A stretch of DNA of 64,000 bases, taken from the NCBI RefSeq assembly GCF_024345225.1, contig NZ_BROD01000001.1, positions 3,918,516 through 3,982,515 on the forward strand, in the 5' to 3' direction. The position numbers were made by a program, and so were the translations under genes. Under the pieces are notes generated by a model. It saw only the letters and a program-made list of their open reading frames with translations. It had not been told where the DNA came from and made no database searches. Numbering within the stretch: position 1 is the first letter of the stretch; each line of letters opens with the position of its first letter. The stretch is from Clostridium sp. TW13 (lineage in GTDB: Bacteria > Bacillota > Clostridia > Clostridiales > Clostridiaceae). Shown in pieces: positions 45,496 to 54,018 of the stretch.

Positions 45496-45789
45496 TTAAA
45501 TACACCTCTCATCATATAATTATATATCAAAAATAATTTGTTATATATTTCAAAAATGCTAACATTGTAAAATATCTTTTCATTTCCTATGCCAAAATTA
45601 ATAATGTACTTTACATTCACTATATTGAAATTTTTTATGATTACTATTAAATATCTTGTTATATTTATTTTCAACGCTACTAAACCCTAAATAAGTATTA
45701 ATATCTATAAATCACCTATTAATAATCAATTATTCAATATCCTTTACATTAGTAAAAGCATTTCAAATTTCATATTTATTAGCTTGTTG
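45496..45789. other. Gap inside the biosynthetic cluster, no clear gene
   Basis: The 294 nt between the exporter genes and the PaaK-like gene are very AT-rich. A 60-codon frame exists on the minus strand (45492-45674), but it has no convincing ribosome site and a biased, low-complexity product. A promoter for the last two genes may lie here. Confidence 0.5.
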
Positions 45790-46593
45790 TTAATTTCCAG
45801 CGCTCTCATATCTTTCAGTACCCTTTTTGAAAACAAAATATGAAATATTAAATATAATAATTGAAATTACACATTCCATTCCAACTGTTTTGAAAAACCC
45901 ATTCTTATTCAAAAAATAAGTTGCTGGAATATATGCTACAAAAGCAAATGGCATTATATAAACCAATACAAATTTTATTATTTTAGGATATACCTCGATT
46001 GGGTATTTTGCAAAATCTGATGTATCATACGCAGTTTGTAAGAAAGGAGCACTCTCTTTTACCCAAAATGCTAATGAAGCAAAAAATAACTTCACTGATG
46101 TATAAATAATAGCTCCTGCAACTACTGATAAAATGAAACATAAAATAAATTTCGTGGATATGTTAATTATGTTCAATTTTATAGCTCTGCACACTAGAAT
46201 TAAACCAATAAGCACTTCTCCCAAAGCATCAAATTGAATTTTCTCACATATTATCTGAAAAAAAAGATTCATAGGCCTTAGCATATATCGATCAAAGGTT
46301 CCTCGTACAACCATTTGCCATGCAAGCATCCATAAATTATCTGTAAATAAATGATCCAATCCTCTTGGAATCTGAGAAAATCCATATATAAAAATCAACT
46401 GTTCAAAACTCCATCCACTAAGAGCTGGTATCCTTTTAAATATCAAATATAGAAATATAATCCCTGAAGCTTGAGAACATAAAAAGCCAAACAACCCCAT
46501 CAAAAAATCAACTTTTGATTGTAATAATGATTTTATATATTGTCTACAAAAGATAAAATATAATTTTGAATATCCTACTATACCAATCTTCAT
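45790..46593 (-). CDS. ABC-2 family exporter permease subunit (DUF990-like)
   Basis: The 267-residue protein has six membrane helices and the pattern 'FIYGFSQIPRGLDHLFTDNLW', followed by 'VVRGTFDRYMLRPMN'. This type pairs with a second permease and a DrrA-like ATPase in exporters such as the viologen exporter family, common in natural-product clusters. It starts 6 nt after the preceding permease. Its partner is the 46600-47418 protein. Confidence 0.85.
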   Translation of the reverse strand: MKIGIVGYSKLYFIFCRQYIKSLLQSKVDFLMGLFGFLCSQASGIIFLYLIFKRIPALSGWSFEQLIFIYGFSQIPRGLDHLFTDNLWMLAWQMVVRGTFDRYMLRPMNLFFQIICEKIQFDALGEVLIGLILVCRAIKLNIINISTKFILCFILSVVAGAIIYTSVKLFFASLAFWVKESAPFLQTAYDTSDFAKYPIEVYPKIIKFVLVYIMPFAFVAYIPATYFLNKNGFFKTVGMECVISIIIFNISYFVFKKGTERYESAGN

Positions 46594-46599
46594 TATTTA

Positions 46600-47418
46600 T
46601 CATCCCCCTAAAACTACTAATCTCTTAGTAGCTTTTTTCCATAATACGGTACCACAATAATACAAAATAATAATCCAAACTATTTGTCTAACAATAATCA
46701 TCATAGTATCAAACTTTGAACATTTTCCCATATATATCATAACAGGTAAATATGTCATAGATGAAAAAGGCAGTATTGAAAAAACCTTTTGTACTACTTC
46801 TGGAAAAAAAGATAATGGAATGAGTTGGCCGGTAAGTATTCCTAAAACAGCACTTTTAGCAATGTTCAGTCCAAAAATGTACGTAGTATAAAATGCTAAC
46901 ATTCCAAATAAATAATCAAATAATACATATATAAAAAAACTGAACAAACTACTAAGTAAAAATAGTGCAATATTTACAATACTCGTAACTGCAATTCCCA
47001 AATAAATTACTCTATATATTTCAACTCCTATCCAAATAAATAATGATGGAACAACGAATTTATAAACTAAAGTACCAAATGCCTTAAAAATTAAACTTAA
47101 TCTATAGTCTAAAGGTTTAGTTAAATTTATAGCTATTGAGCCGTCAACAATATTACTACCTATCTCATCTGAAATTCCTATTGTAGCATATCCAGAAATG
47201 ACATACGACATAAAAACATATAGCATCATTTCATTTTCACTAAAACCGCCAATAATGCCTCCATTAGAATTTTTATAAATTGCCATCCATAAGAAAAAAA
47301 CAATAAACATACTAAAAATTCTTCCAAGAATTAAAAGATAAAACCTTCCTCTGTAAGCAAAACTGCTTTTAATCTTATTGGCTGCAAAAGGCCAATATAC
47401 TCTAAACATCGTTAACAT
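46600..47418 (-). CDS. ABC-2 family exporter permease subunit
   Basis: The 272-residue protein has six membrane helices, with 'GGFSENEMMLYVFMSYVISGYAT' (shortened) and 'GSIAINLTKPLDYRLSLIFKAFG' (shortened), typical of the COG4587-type subunit. Its start overlaps the ATPase stop by 7 nt, so the two are coupled. It should form a heterodimer with the 45790-46593 protein. Confidence 0.85.
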   Translation of the reverse strand: MLTMFRVYWPFAANKIKSSFAYRGRFYLLILGRIFSMFIVFFLWMAIYKNSNGGIIGGFSENEMMLYVFMSYVISGYATIGISDEIGSNIVDGSIAINLTKPLDYRLSLIFKAFGTLVYKFVVPSLFIWIGVEIYRVIYLGIAVTSIVNIALFLLSSLFSFFIYVLFDYLFGMLAFYTTYIFGLNIAKSAVLGILTGQLIPLSFFPEVVQKVFSILPFSSMTYLPVMIYMGKCSKFDTMMIIVRQIVWIIILYYCGTVLWKKATKRLVVLGG

Positions 47419-48428
47419 AACACTTCTCCAACCATTCCCTTTTTATAAATCTCTTTAACAATCTCAGATAATTCAGTTTCTTTTACCTTAAAATCTTTAA
47501 TTGTTCCCCTCTTCATAACATAGCTAATAATATCAATTACACTAATTGCATTTTTATTAAAAGTAAAACATATATTATTTTTATTAATTTTAACAGACAA
47601 GTTCTCTTTAGAAATATTTAATAACTCGTTATAATTAAGTTGCAACAACTCAACCTCTTTAACTTCTATTTCAATAATACATTTAGTGCCATAAGTTTTC
47701 ATTAAATCCGCAAGCATTCCATCATATATTACTGTGCCTTTATCAATAATAATAATTCTATTACATAACTCTTCTATGTCCTCCATATCATGTGTTGTTA
47801 ATATTATAGTTGTGTTATATTTTTTGTTTATTTCCTTAATTGCTCTACGTATATTTTCTTTAACTACTACATCAAGCCCTATAGTCGGTTCATCTAAATA
47901 TAGTACTTTAGGATTATGCAATAAAGCTGCGGCTAAATCTGCTCTCATTCGTTGACCTAATGATAAAGTTCTAACAGAAGAATTAATGAACTCATTTATT
48001 CCTAATACTTCATTAAAATATTCCATTCTACTCTCATAATCTACACTACTTATATGATATATTTCCTTTAGTATTGAAAAGGATTCACTTAGGGGTAAGT
48101 CCCACCATAGTTGTGTTCTCTGACCAAATACAACTCCAATATTTCTGGCATTTTCTATTCTATTTTCTGCAGGATTAATTCCATTCACCATACAAGTTCC
48201 ACTTGTAGGAGTTAATATTCCCGTCATCATTTTAATAGTTGTTGATTTTCCAGCACCATTTCCTCCAATATAACCAACAACTTCTCCATCATTTATCTTC
48301 ATAGATATATTATTAACTGCTAACTTTATAACCTTTTCTCTAGTAAACAATCCCTTAATTGCCCCAATAAAACCTGGGTACTTTTTGGATGTAACAAATT
48401 GCTTTGTTACATTGTCTAAAAATATCAT
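47412..48428 (-). CDS. ABC transporter ATP-binding protein of the cluster exporter
   Basis: The 338-residue ATPase has Walker A 'GGNGAGKSTTIKMM', signature 'LSLGQRMRADLAAALL' and Walker B 'VLYLDEPTIGLDVV'. It has the extended N-terminus ('TKQFVTSKKYPGFIGAIKG') of COG4586-type ATPases. It energises the two following permease subunits. AAGGAAGGG precedes the ATG. The exporter is inside the cluster, so the product is probably secreted, and the transporter may also give self-protection. Confidence 0.92.
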   Translation of the reverse strand: MIFLDNVTKQFVTSKKYPGFIGAIKGLFTREKVIKLAVNNISMKINDGEVVGYIGGNGAGKSTTIKMMTGILTPTSGTCMVNGINPAENRIENARNIGVVFGQRTQLWWDLPLSESFSILKEIYHISSVDYESRMEYFNEVLGINEFINSSVRTLSLGQRMRADLAAALLHNPKVLYLDEPTIGLDVVVKENIRRAIKEINKKYNTTIILTTHDMEDIEELCNRIIIIDKGTVIYDGMLADLMKTYGTKCIIEIEVKEVELLQLNYNELLNISKENLSVKINKNNICFTFNKNAISVIDIISYVMKRGTIKDFKVKETELSEIVKEIYKKGMVGEVLC

Positions 48429-48456
48429 ATTAACCCTTCCTTAAATTAATATTTTT

Positions 48457-50049
48457 CTATTTTGATTCGAATATAATATTATCAACCATCATTACAAATT
48501 CTTCATCAAAATTCGATTCCCATGTTTTACACCCAATACCAATTTCGCTTATTTGGCCAATTGGCATCTGAACAGGAATATATTTATCTTGTCCACCTTT
48601 TGTTTTGTAATACAGTTTATATAAATTATCTTGTTTGATAACTCCAAAATAAATATCTGATATATTTTCTTCTGAAATCACATCAAATACATCAAGTTTT
48701 ATTCCTATATCAGAAAGCCTAATACATTCTGAATTGTAACTTCCCCAATAAAATAATTTGTTTTCATTAGTTCTAAAAGAAATACCGCAGTGATAATTAT
48801 TGTCTACATATCCATTAGCCAAAGACATATGTATAACAAATCTCCAGTATTTTAAATCACTCATCTGTTTATTTAACATTATTTTTATAGACTCATCTTT
48901 AATCCAACAATTACATTCCTTCTTAGTTTTAATTATAAAAACTCCATTTTCTTCAGAAATATTATTGTCATTATTGTTTTCAAAATTCCATATTGGCTCA
49001 TATGCATTTTCTTTAGGTATATTATTTATTCTTGCAACAGCAGTATTAAGCTCATAAATAAAATTTTGCTCTTCAGCTATACTTTTATTTAACCTTTCAT
49101 CTAACCCGTCTATATTTCCTCTTAAACAACTTGCAACCATAACCCTAAAAAAAGCATTATAATTGCTTATAAATAACTTCAAATCACTGTTAAATTTATT
49201 AAGCATTCCTTCAGTTATATAATCACTTAAGTTGTTAGTTATTTCATTGAACAAAACTTCTTTTCGTTTTATTATTCTTGCAAATTTTATCTTTACATTT
49301 CCTAACAATTCATTTATATCATTATTATAATCAGTACATATGGTTCCATATTTAGAACAACTATTCTTTATTTTTTCAAGCATCGCCTTCTCTATCGAAC
49401 CATTACTAATCCTCACTAAAGAATTGACTAATGATCTTACATTACTTAGGATGTCTACCTCTGGGATTTTTTCAGAAATGTTTTCATCAAAATGATATAT
49501 AACGTTATTTTCAGAATACATTATATTTTTTTTATAGTTGTTACAATAACATTTATACAAATCTGTTAGTGTATTATATTGCATAACAAATTTAGAAAAA
49601 ATATGTTCATTCTCATTTTTATGAACAGAATCCATAATAAAAAATAAACGTTCTTCTTTTCTAGCTCCATCAATAACAAATAAATGAGGCCAGCTATTAA
49701 TATGGTAATGCTTTGAATAAAACAATTCATACAAATCTCCAGGCACCAAACATGGCTTGCTATAAGCAATTAATTTATCTACCTCTAAAGAAGCATCATA
49801 ATCAACCTTTTTTGCAACAAATGTTAGCGGGATAACATTCTGTTTACACAAATACTCTAGAACACCAAGTTCAGTATTAGGAATATTCTTAATTTCACTA
49901 TTATAAGAACGAAATAAATTTAGATACATTAAGTATAAACTAGGCAAATCTTTACCGTAAGCCGACAATAAAACGCAAATAGCTTTTTCAACACAATCCA
50001 CATGCGTAAGTGGATATTCAGCAATCCTAATATTTTTAGTTGTATTCAT
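48457..50049 (-). CDS. Large BtrH_N/papain-like acyltransferase candidate, two-domain
   Basis: The N-terminal ~150 residues look like the papain-like domain of BtrH-type and closthioamide-type transacylases, with Cys19 in 'THVDCVEKA', His122 in 'SWPHLFVIDG' and Asp140 in 'FFIMDS'. A helical part (~200-370) and a C-terminal beta-rich lectin-like domain (~375-530, 'WRFVIHMSLANGY' and onwards) follow. The length of 530 is well above the ~320 of the second such protein (54019-54987). It may move an acyl group from a carrier protein to an amine, or act iteratively. The function is inferred from the triad and the neighbours. Confidence 0.7.
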   Translation of the reverse strand: MNTTKNIRIAEYPLTHVDCVEKAICVLLSAYGKDLPSLYLMYLNLFRSYNSEIKNIPNTELGVLEYLCKQNVIPLTFVAKKVDYDASLEVDKLIAYSKPCLVPGDLYELFYSKHYHINSWPHLFVIDGARKEERLFFIMDSVHKNENEHIFSKFVMQYNTLTDLYKCYCNNYKKNIMYSENNVIYHFDENISEKIPEVDILSNVRSLVNSLVRISNGSIEKAMLEKIKNSCSKYGTICTDYNNDINELLGNVKIKFARIIKRKEVLFNEITNNLSDYITEGMLNKFNSDLKLFISNYNAFFRVMVASCLRGNIDGLDERLNKSIAEEQNFIYELNTAVARINNIPKENAYEPIWNFENNNDNNISEENGVFIIKTKKECNCWIKDESIKIMLNKQMSDLKYWRFVIHMSLANGYVDNNYHCGISFRTNENKLFYWGSYNSECIRLSDIGIKLDVFDVISEENISDIYFGVIKQDNLYKLYYKTKGGQDKYIPVQMPIGQISEIGIGCKTWESNFDEEFVMMVDNIIFESK

Positions 50050-50142
50050 TCATATTCTCCTAACCTTTCCCTAAATAAATTCATTTTCAAAATATACAAA
50101 GTAAAAATATCAATCCCTTGTTTGTTATGCTTTTATGCATTA

Positions 50143-51111
50143 TTACTCAGTAAAAACTTTATTTCTTTCTTTACATTTTGATATTAAATATTCCTTAATA
50201 TTTAATTCATCAAAAATCGGATTTTGTAAATTAACAACATCTTTACTTGCATCATATAGTGCAAAATTTAACTGTTCTTCGCTCATTTGTCCTTTATTAA
50301 TCATGACCTTAGCTTGTTCACGTTCATTCAATGTAATAATTCCTATTTTCTCAAGTTCATAAACCAGACTTCTCATTATCATACATCCAGATGAGACATA
50401 CTTTTCTATACTAACTTCACTCGGAGGAGTCCATCCTAATTGTGATATCTTACTTTTCAAATCTTCCACAGAAATCTCATGATATATATATGGATATATA
50501 GTAGTAACTTTTTTTCCTGAAACATTAACCTTATTGAAATATTCTAACAATAGTTCATTTATATTAGAATCATTTATACCTTTTAAATTATTGTATGCAT
50601 TAAGAAAAATCATTTGTGTAGATTTTTCAGCAATTGAATTTGCAAATTTATCTGGATTTAAAGAATGTTTCCTCCCGCTACTCAATTGAGCTAATGATAA
50701 ACCTGAAGCAACAAATGGTATATTATTTCTATCTGCATATTCTACAACACTAGCCCACAATAAATTATTACATATAAAACATAAATGATTTGTCTTTTCC
50801 TTGTGAAATACATGTTGATGTTCAACTAACACTCTATATAATTCACAAAAAACCTCTTTATTAGGTCTAATTATTTCTAAAGGTATATTATTCGCTTCCG
50901 TAAAATGGCTCATGGCTTTCCACATATTTTCATTTTCAAATCCATTATCAACAGCAACAGCTTTAACTCTTAAGTTGTATACGTTCTTTAATAAATGTAT
51001 AAGAAATGCACTATCCTTTCCACCACTATACATAACAGCAACATCAAAGTTTTCTCCGCGTTTTTGAGATATAATTCTCTCTAAAATTATACTTTTTCTA
51101 ATCTCCATCAT
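50143..51111 (-). CDS. PP-loop (AANH) superfamily enzyme, amidotransferase- or thioamide-synthetase-like
   Basis: The 322-residue protein has the PP-loop 'SGGKDS' at residues 29-34, which binds ATP and adenylates a carbonyl group. The CxxC 'CFIC' is at 111-114, with a further Cys in 'SSGCMIMR' near 235. Residue order and motifs resemble N-acetyl sugar amidotransferases and other AANH enzymes. In closthioamide biosynthesis an AANH enzyme swaps amide oxygen for sulfur; in sugar pathways relatives insert ammonia. In this cluster either job would fit. It lies between the carrier ACP1 and the large papain-like gene. Confidence 0.82.
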   Translation of the reverse strand: MMEIRKSIILERIISQKRGENFDVAVMYSGGKDSAFLIHLLKNVYNLRVKAVAVDNGFENENMWKAMSHFTEANNIPLEIIRPNKEVFCELYRVLVEHQHVFHKEKTNHLCFICNNLLWASVVEYADRNNIPFVASGLSLAQLSSGRKHSLNPDKFANSIAEKSTQMIFLNAYNNLKGINDSNINELLLEYFNKVNVSGKKVTTIYPYIYHEISVEDLKSKISQLGWTPPSEVSIEKYVSSGCMIMRSLVYELEKIGIITLNEREQAKVMINKGQMSEEQLNFALYDASKDVVNLQNPIFDELNIKEYLISKCKERNKVFTE

Positions 51112-51183
51112 AATTACAATTGTTTATTATATTAACAATTTCTCCTTTTTATTATACTTTAAACACCTTTTATTCTTTACTAA

Positions 51184-51420
51184 TTATAAATACTTATTAA
51201 CTAACTTTATCAAACCGTTAATAGAACCAACACTCTCTACCGTTAAATCCTCTACTTCAATTGAAATACTGAATTCTTCTTCAATAGAAACAATAATTTC
51301 TATACTATTCATTGAATCTAATCCGTAATCAAGCAATGATTCATTTTGATCAATGTTAGCACTTTCTTTTTCTGATAATCCTAGTACACTTCCTACTACA
51401 TTTCTAATTTTTTGCTCCAT
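51184..51420 (-). CDS. Acyl carrier protein 1 of the biosynthetic cluster
   Basis: The 78-residue carrier has 'DYGLDSMNSIEII', with the phosphopantetheine Ser at 36. A very strong ribosome site, CAGGAGGTG, precedes the ATG. It lies 6 nt after the ATP-grasp gene and near the decarboxylase. That order matches the amino-acid-carrier modules of butirosin-type side-chain synthesis, so it probably carries an amino acid. The two carriers in the cluster are not closely alike in sequence. Confidence 0.92.
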   Translation of the reverse strand: MEQKIRNVVGSVLGLSEKESANIDQNESLLDYGLDSMNSIEIIVSIEEEFSISIEVEDLTVESVGSINGLIKLVNKYL

Positions 51421-51426
51421 TTTATA

Positions 51427-52758
51427 TCACCTCCTGATACTTTCTAATGCCCTATCTAATTTTTCTTTCATTAATTTATTTTCTTGATAAGAATCTCCTA
51501 TAATTGCAACAAAAAGCCTTCCATTATGCCTGCTAACATTATCTTTCATAGTCTCTGATACATAACAAAATAAACCTGTGTTGTTCCTCAAGTCAAACCC
51601 CAAATTATTTTTTCTTATTAAATTCTCCAAATCATTGAATGATATGCCATCCTTTAATGTAAGTCTTTCATAAAATGAATAAATTGATTTGTCATGAAAC
51701 TTTTCAGGCAAAAATGATATATAAGTAGACAGAGTAAACCTTGCATTAATTTCAATAATTGGAATTATCAAATCATCTTCAGAAATAAAAGAATCTACTC
51801 CTAACACACCATTGAATCCAATTTTATGCAGAGCTTGTCCAATAATCTCACCATATGATTTATATTTTTCAATAATATCACAACTAATTCTAGGTGGTAC
51901 AACAGACCCAATATATTTAGTTTCATCCAACAATTGTTCTTTTATAGAAAAAACATTTACTTCTCCGTCTTCTCTAACATATATCTGATAATTAATATCA
52001 CATTTCTTTTCATACCAACCTTCAACAATCCATTTAGAGTTAACTTTACTCTTAGTAAAATGTTTCAATATCATAATAGTAGATTTTAGTTTTCTATCAT
52101 TATCTACAACGTATAAACCTTTGCCAGAAGCCCCACAACACTGCTTAATAATTACTCTATTAAACTTGCACTTTAACTTATAATATTCTTCTTCAATTTG
52201 CTCGAATGAATTACATACTTTTCCTTCTGTTACTTTTAGTCCAAGTTGCTCTGCCAAATTTCTAGAAAATGCTTTATCATTTATTTGCTTTACAATACTT
52301 GAACTTGTTCCTATCATTCTCAAATTGCAGATTTGTGAAATTTTTTCTTCCAAAAAGGATATTCCATATGGAACAAAATACACATCATCTTCATTTTTAT
52401 TGAGCCCTGAAAGAAGTTTTAAAAAATTCTCATCTTCCAAGATAATTTCTGATATAGACCTGCAATCATCTTCATTACTTTTAGGACATATTATTTGAGG
52501 CACCTCAAATCCTATTTCTTCAAGATACTTTAAAAATCTTTCATCTGGTCTTTTTCTCAGTATCAATATATCTTGTTTTCGGGTTAACAAAAGATTCATT
52601 TCTTCAACATGTGTTAATAACAACTCTTCATTAGTATCCTTAACAGAGTAACTTTCATCACTCCAGTATTTTTCAGTTCCAATATTAAATAACCATATAA
52701 TTCTACAATTACTTCTTTTATTAGTAATTATCTCAATCAAATCAAAAACATTATCCAT
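51427..52758 (-). CDS. ATP-grasp ligase, amino acid-carrier type (BtrJ-like)
   Basis: The 443-residue protein has the ATP-grasp layout. A nucleotide-binding Lys at 205 ('VIIKQCCG'), a glycine-rich loop 'GASGKG' at 209-214 and the metal and catalytic block 'EINARFT' at 336-342 are visible. BtrJ-like members load an amino acid onto a carrier protein; related proteins act iteratively in closthioamide. The gene directly precedes ACP1 and follows the PLP decarboxylase. The ATG at 52758 has AGGTG upstream; a GTG three codons earlier overlaps this site. Confidence 0.85.
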   Translation of the reverse strand: MDNVFDLIEIITNKRSNCRIIWLFNIGTEKYWSDESYSVKDTNEELLLTHVEEMNLLLTRKQDILILRKRPDERFLKYLEEIGFEVPQIICPKSNEDDCRSISEIILEDENFLKLLSGLNKNEDDVYFVPYGISFLEEKISQICNLRMIGTSSSIVKQINDKAFSRNLAEQLGLKVTEGKVCNSFEQIEEEYYKLKCKFNRVIIKQCCGASGKGLYVVDNDRKLKSTIMILKHFTKSKVNSKWIVEGWYEKKCDINYQIYVREDGEVNVFSIKEQLLDETKYIGSVVPPRISCDIIEKYKSYGEIIGQALHKIGFNGVLGVDSFISEDDLIIPIIEINARFTLSTYISFLPEKFHDKSIYSFYERLTLKDGISFNDLENLIRKNNLGFDLRNNTGLFCYVSETMKDNVSRHNGRLFVAIIGDSYQENKLMKEKLDRALESIRR

Positions 52759-52767
52759 CACTATCAC

Positions 52768-54012
52768 CTACTTTATACTTTGATTAATGAGAACATCTTC
52801 CAGATTCCCTTTTGACCTTAATAATACAAAATCTTCTCCATCATACAAATATTCATTGGGCATCTCATGCCCTAAGAATAAACATGGACTATAGGTCAAA
52901 CCATACGCCCCTGATTTTTCAATAACAATATAATCATTAACATTTATATGACAATCAAGTTCAACATTTTGACCTATTACATCGGTAGGCGTACATAATG
53001 GTCCAACCACATTAAATTTTTCTTTTATATCATTATTCTTATTTAAAACATGCATAGGATAGTTGTTACGAATAAATCTCCCTAAAAATGCAGAAGCACT
53101 ATGAAAGTTAGATCCTCCATCACAAATAATATACTTTTGTCCTTTTGATTCCTTCTTATATAAAACCTTTGTAATAAAGCAACCAGACTCTGCCATTAAA
53201 AATCTACCACTTTCAAAAATTATGTCCTTGTCAGACAGTGAACTTCTATAATTTTCATATAATACATTCATTTGAATTTTTAAATCATTTATATCTAGCA
53301 TTGGTTCATTTTTAAAATACGGAATACCAAAACCACCACCAAGATTCAAATATTTAAACTTATATTTAAACTTATCCTCAAGAGAAATACATAAATCAAT
53401 TATATATTTTGAGTTCTTAACAATATCATTAGAATCCAATATGTTAGTACCCATATATACTTGAATTCCAACTACTTCTACATACTTCATTTTCAATATT
53501 TCATCTATAAAATATTGATCAATGCAGCCTTCTTCTATACCAAATTGTGAAGAAACTCCTGTCATTTTTATTTTAGCATTAGAAAACGACACACTTGGAT
53601 TTATCCTTAACCCAACCTTAACTATCTTATTTTTATTTTCTCCAAGTTTATTTATAATTTTTATTTCTTCAAATGAATCCACATTAATAACTTTTATATC
53701 ACAATCTATAGCATAATCAATTTCATCATAGGTTTTTCCTGGACTGGTAAATATTATATTTTTAGGACTTGCTCCAGCCTTTAAAGCAACAAACAATTCC
53801 CCTTTTGATGCTACCTCAATACCACAACCATTGTTAATCATTAACTTACATATTCCTAACAAAGGATTCGCCTTCATTGAATAATAAATTTTTGCATCGT
53901 CAAATAATGCATCTGATAGTACTAAAAGCTTGTCAATAATATTCTTTTTATCATATATATACATAGGTCCATTATTTACTTTTAAACATTTCATTAAGAT
54001 ACTATCATCCAT
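52768..54012 (-). CDS. PLP-dependent decarboxylase, fold type III (BtrK/LysA-like)
   Basis: The 414-residue protein has the alanine-racemase-like barrel of ornithine/DAP decarboxylases. The PLP lysine is K47 in 'KIYYSMKANP', the glycine-rich loop is 'LNLGGGFGIPY', and 'ICDGGSNFHS' and 'GPLCTPTDVIGQ' are the distal active-site blocks. In the butirosin pathway BtrK decarboxylates glutamate while it is bound to its carrier. The gene lies between BtrH_N and ATP-grasp genes, so decarboxylation of a carrier-bound amino acid is likely. GGAGGT precedes the ATG. Confidence 0.85.
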   Translation of the reverse strand: MDDSILMKCLKVNNGPMYIYDKKNIIDKLLVLSDALFDDAKIYYSMKANPLLGICKLMINNGCGIEVASKGELFVALKAGASPKNIIFTSPGKTYDEIDYAIDCDIKVINVDSFEEIKIINKLGENKNKIVKVGLRINPSVSFSNAKIKMTGVSSQFGIEEGCIDQYFIDEILKMKYVEVVGIQVYMGTNILDSNDIVKNSKYIIDLCISLEDKFKYKFKYLNLGGGFGIPYFKNEPMLDINDLKIQMNVLYENYRSSLSDKDIIFESGRFLMAESGCFITKVLYKKESKGQKYIICDGGSNFHSASAFLGRFIRNNYPMHVLNKNNDIKEKFNVVGPLCTPTDVIGQNVELDCHINVNDYIVIEKSGAYGLTYSPCLFLGHEMPNEYLYDGEDFVLLRSKGNLEDVLINQSIK

Positions 54013-54018
54013 AACTTA

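Noticed and set aside
45492-45674. Minus-strand 60-codon frame before the PaaK-like gene
   Set aside because: Its composition is mostly Ile, Asn, Tyr and Lys as expected from AT-rich noncoding DNA, and I find no clear ribosome site.
51427-52758. ATP-grasp protein as a D-alanine ligase or carbamoyl-phosphate-type enzyme
   Set aside because: The neighbouring carrier, decarboxylase and BtrH genes and the 'EINARF' block fit amino acid-carrier ligases better, and the N-terminal part does not match Ddl.
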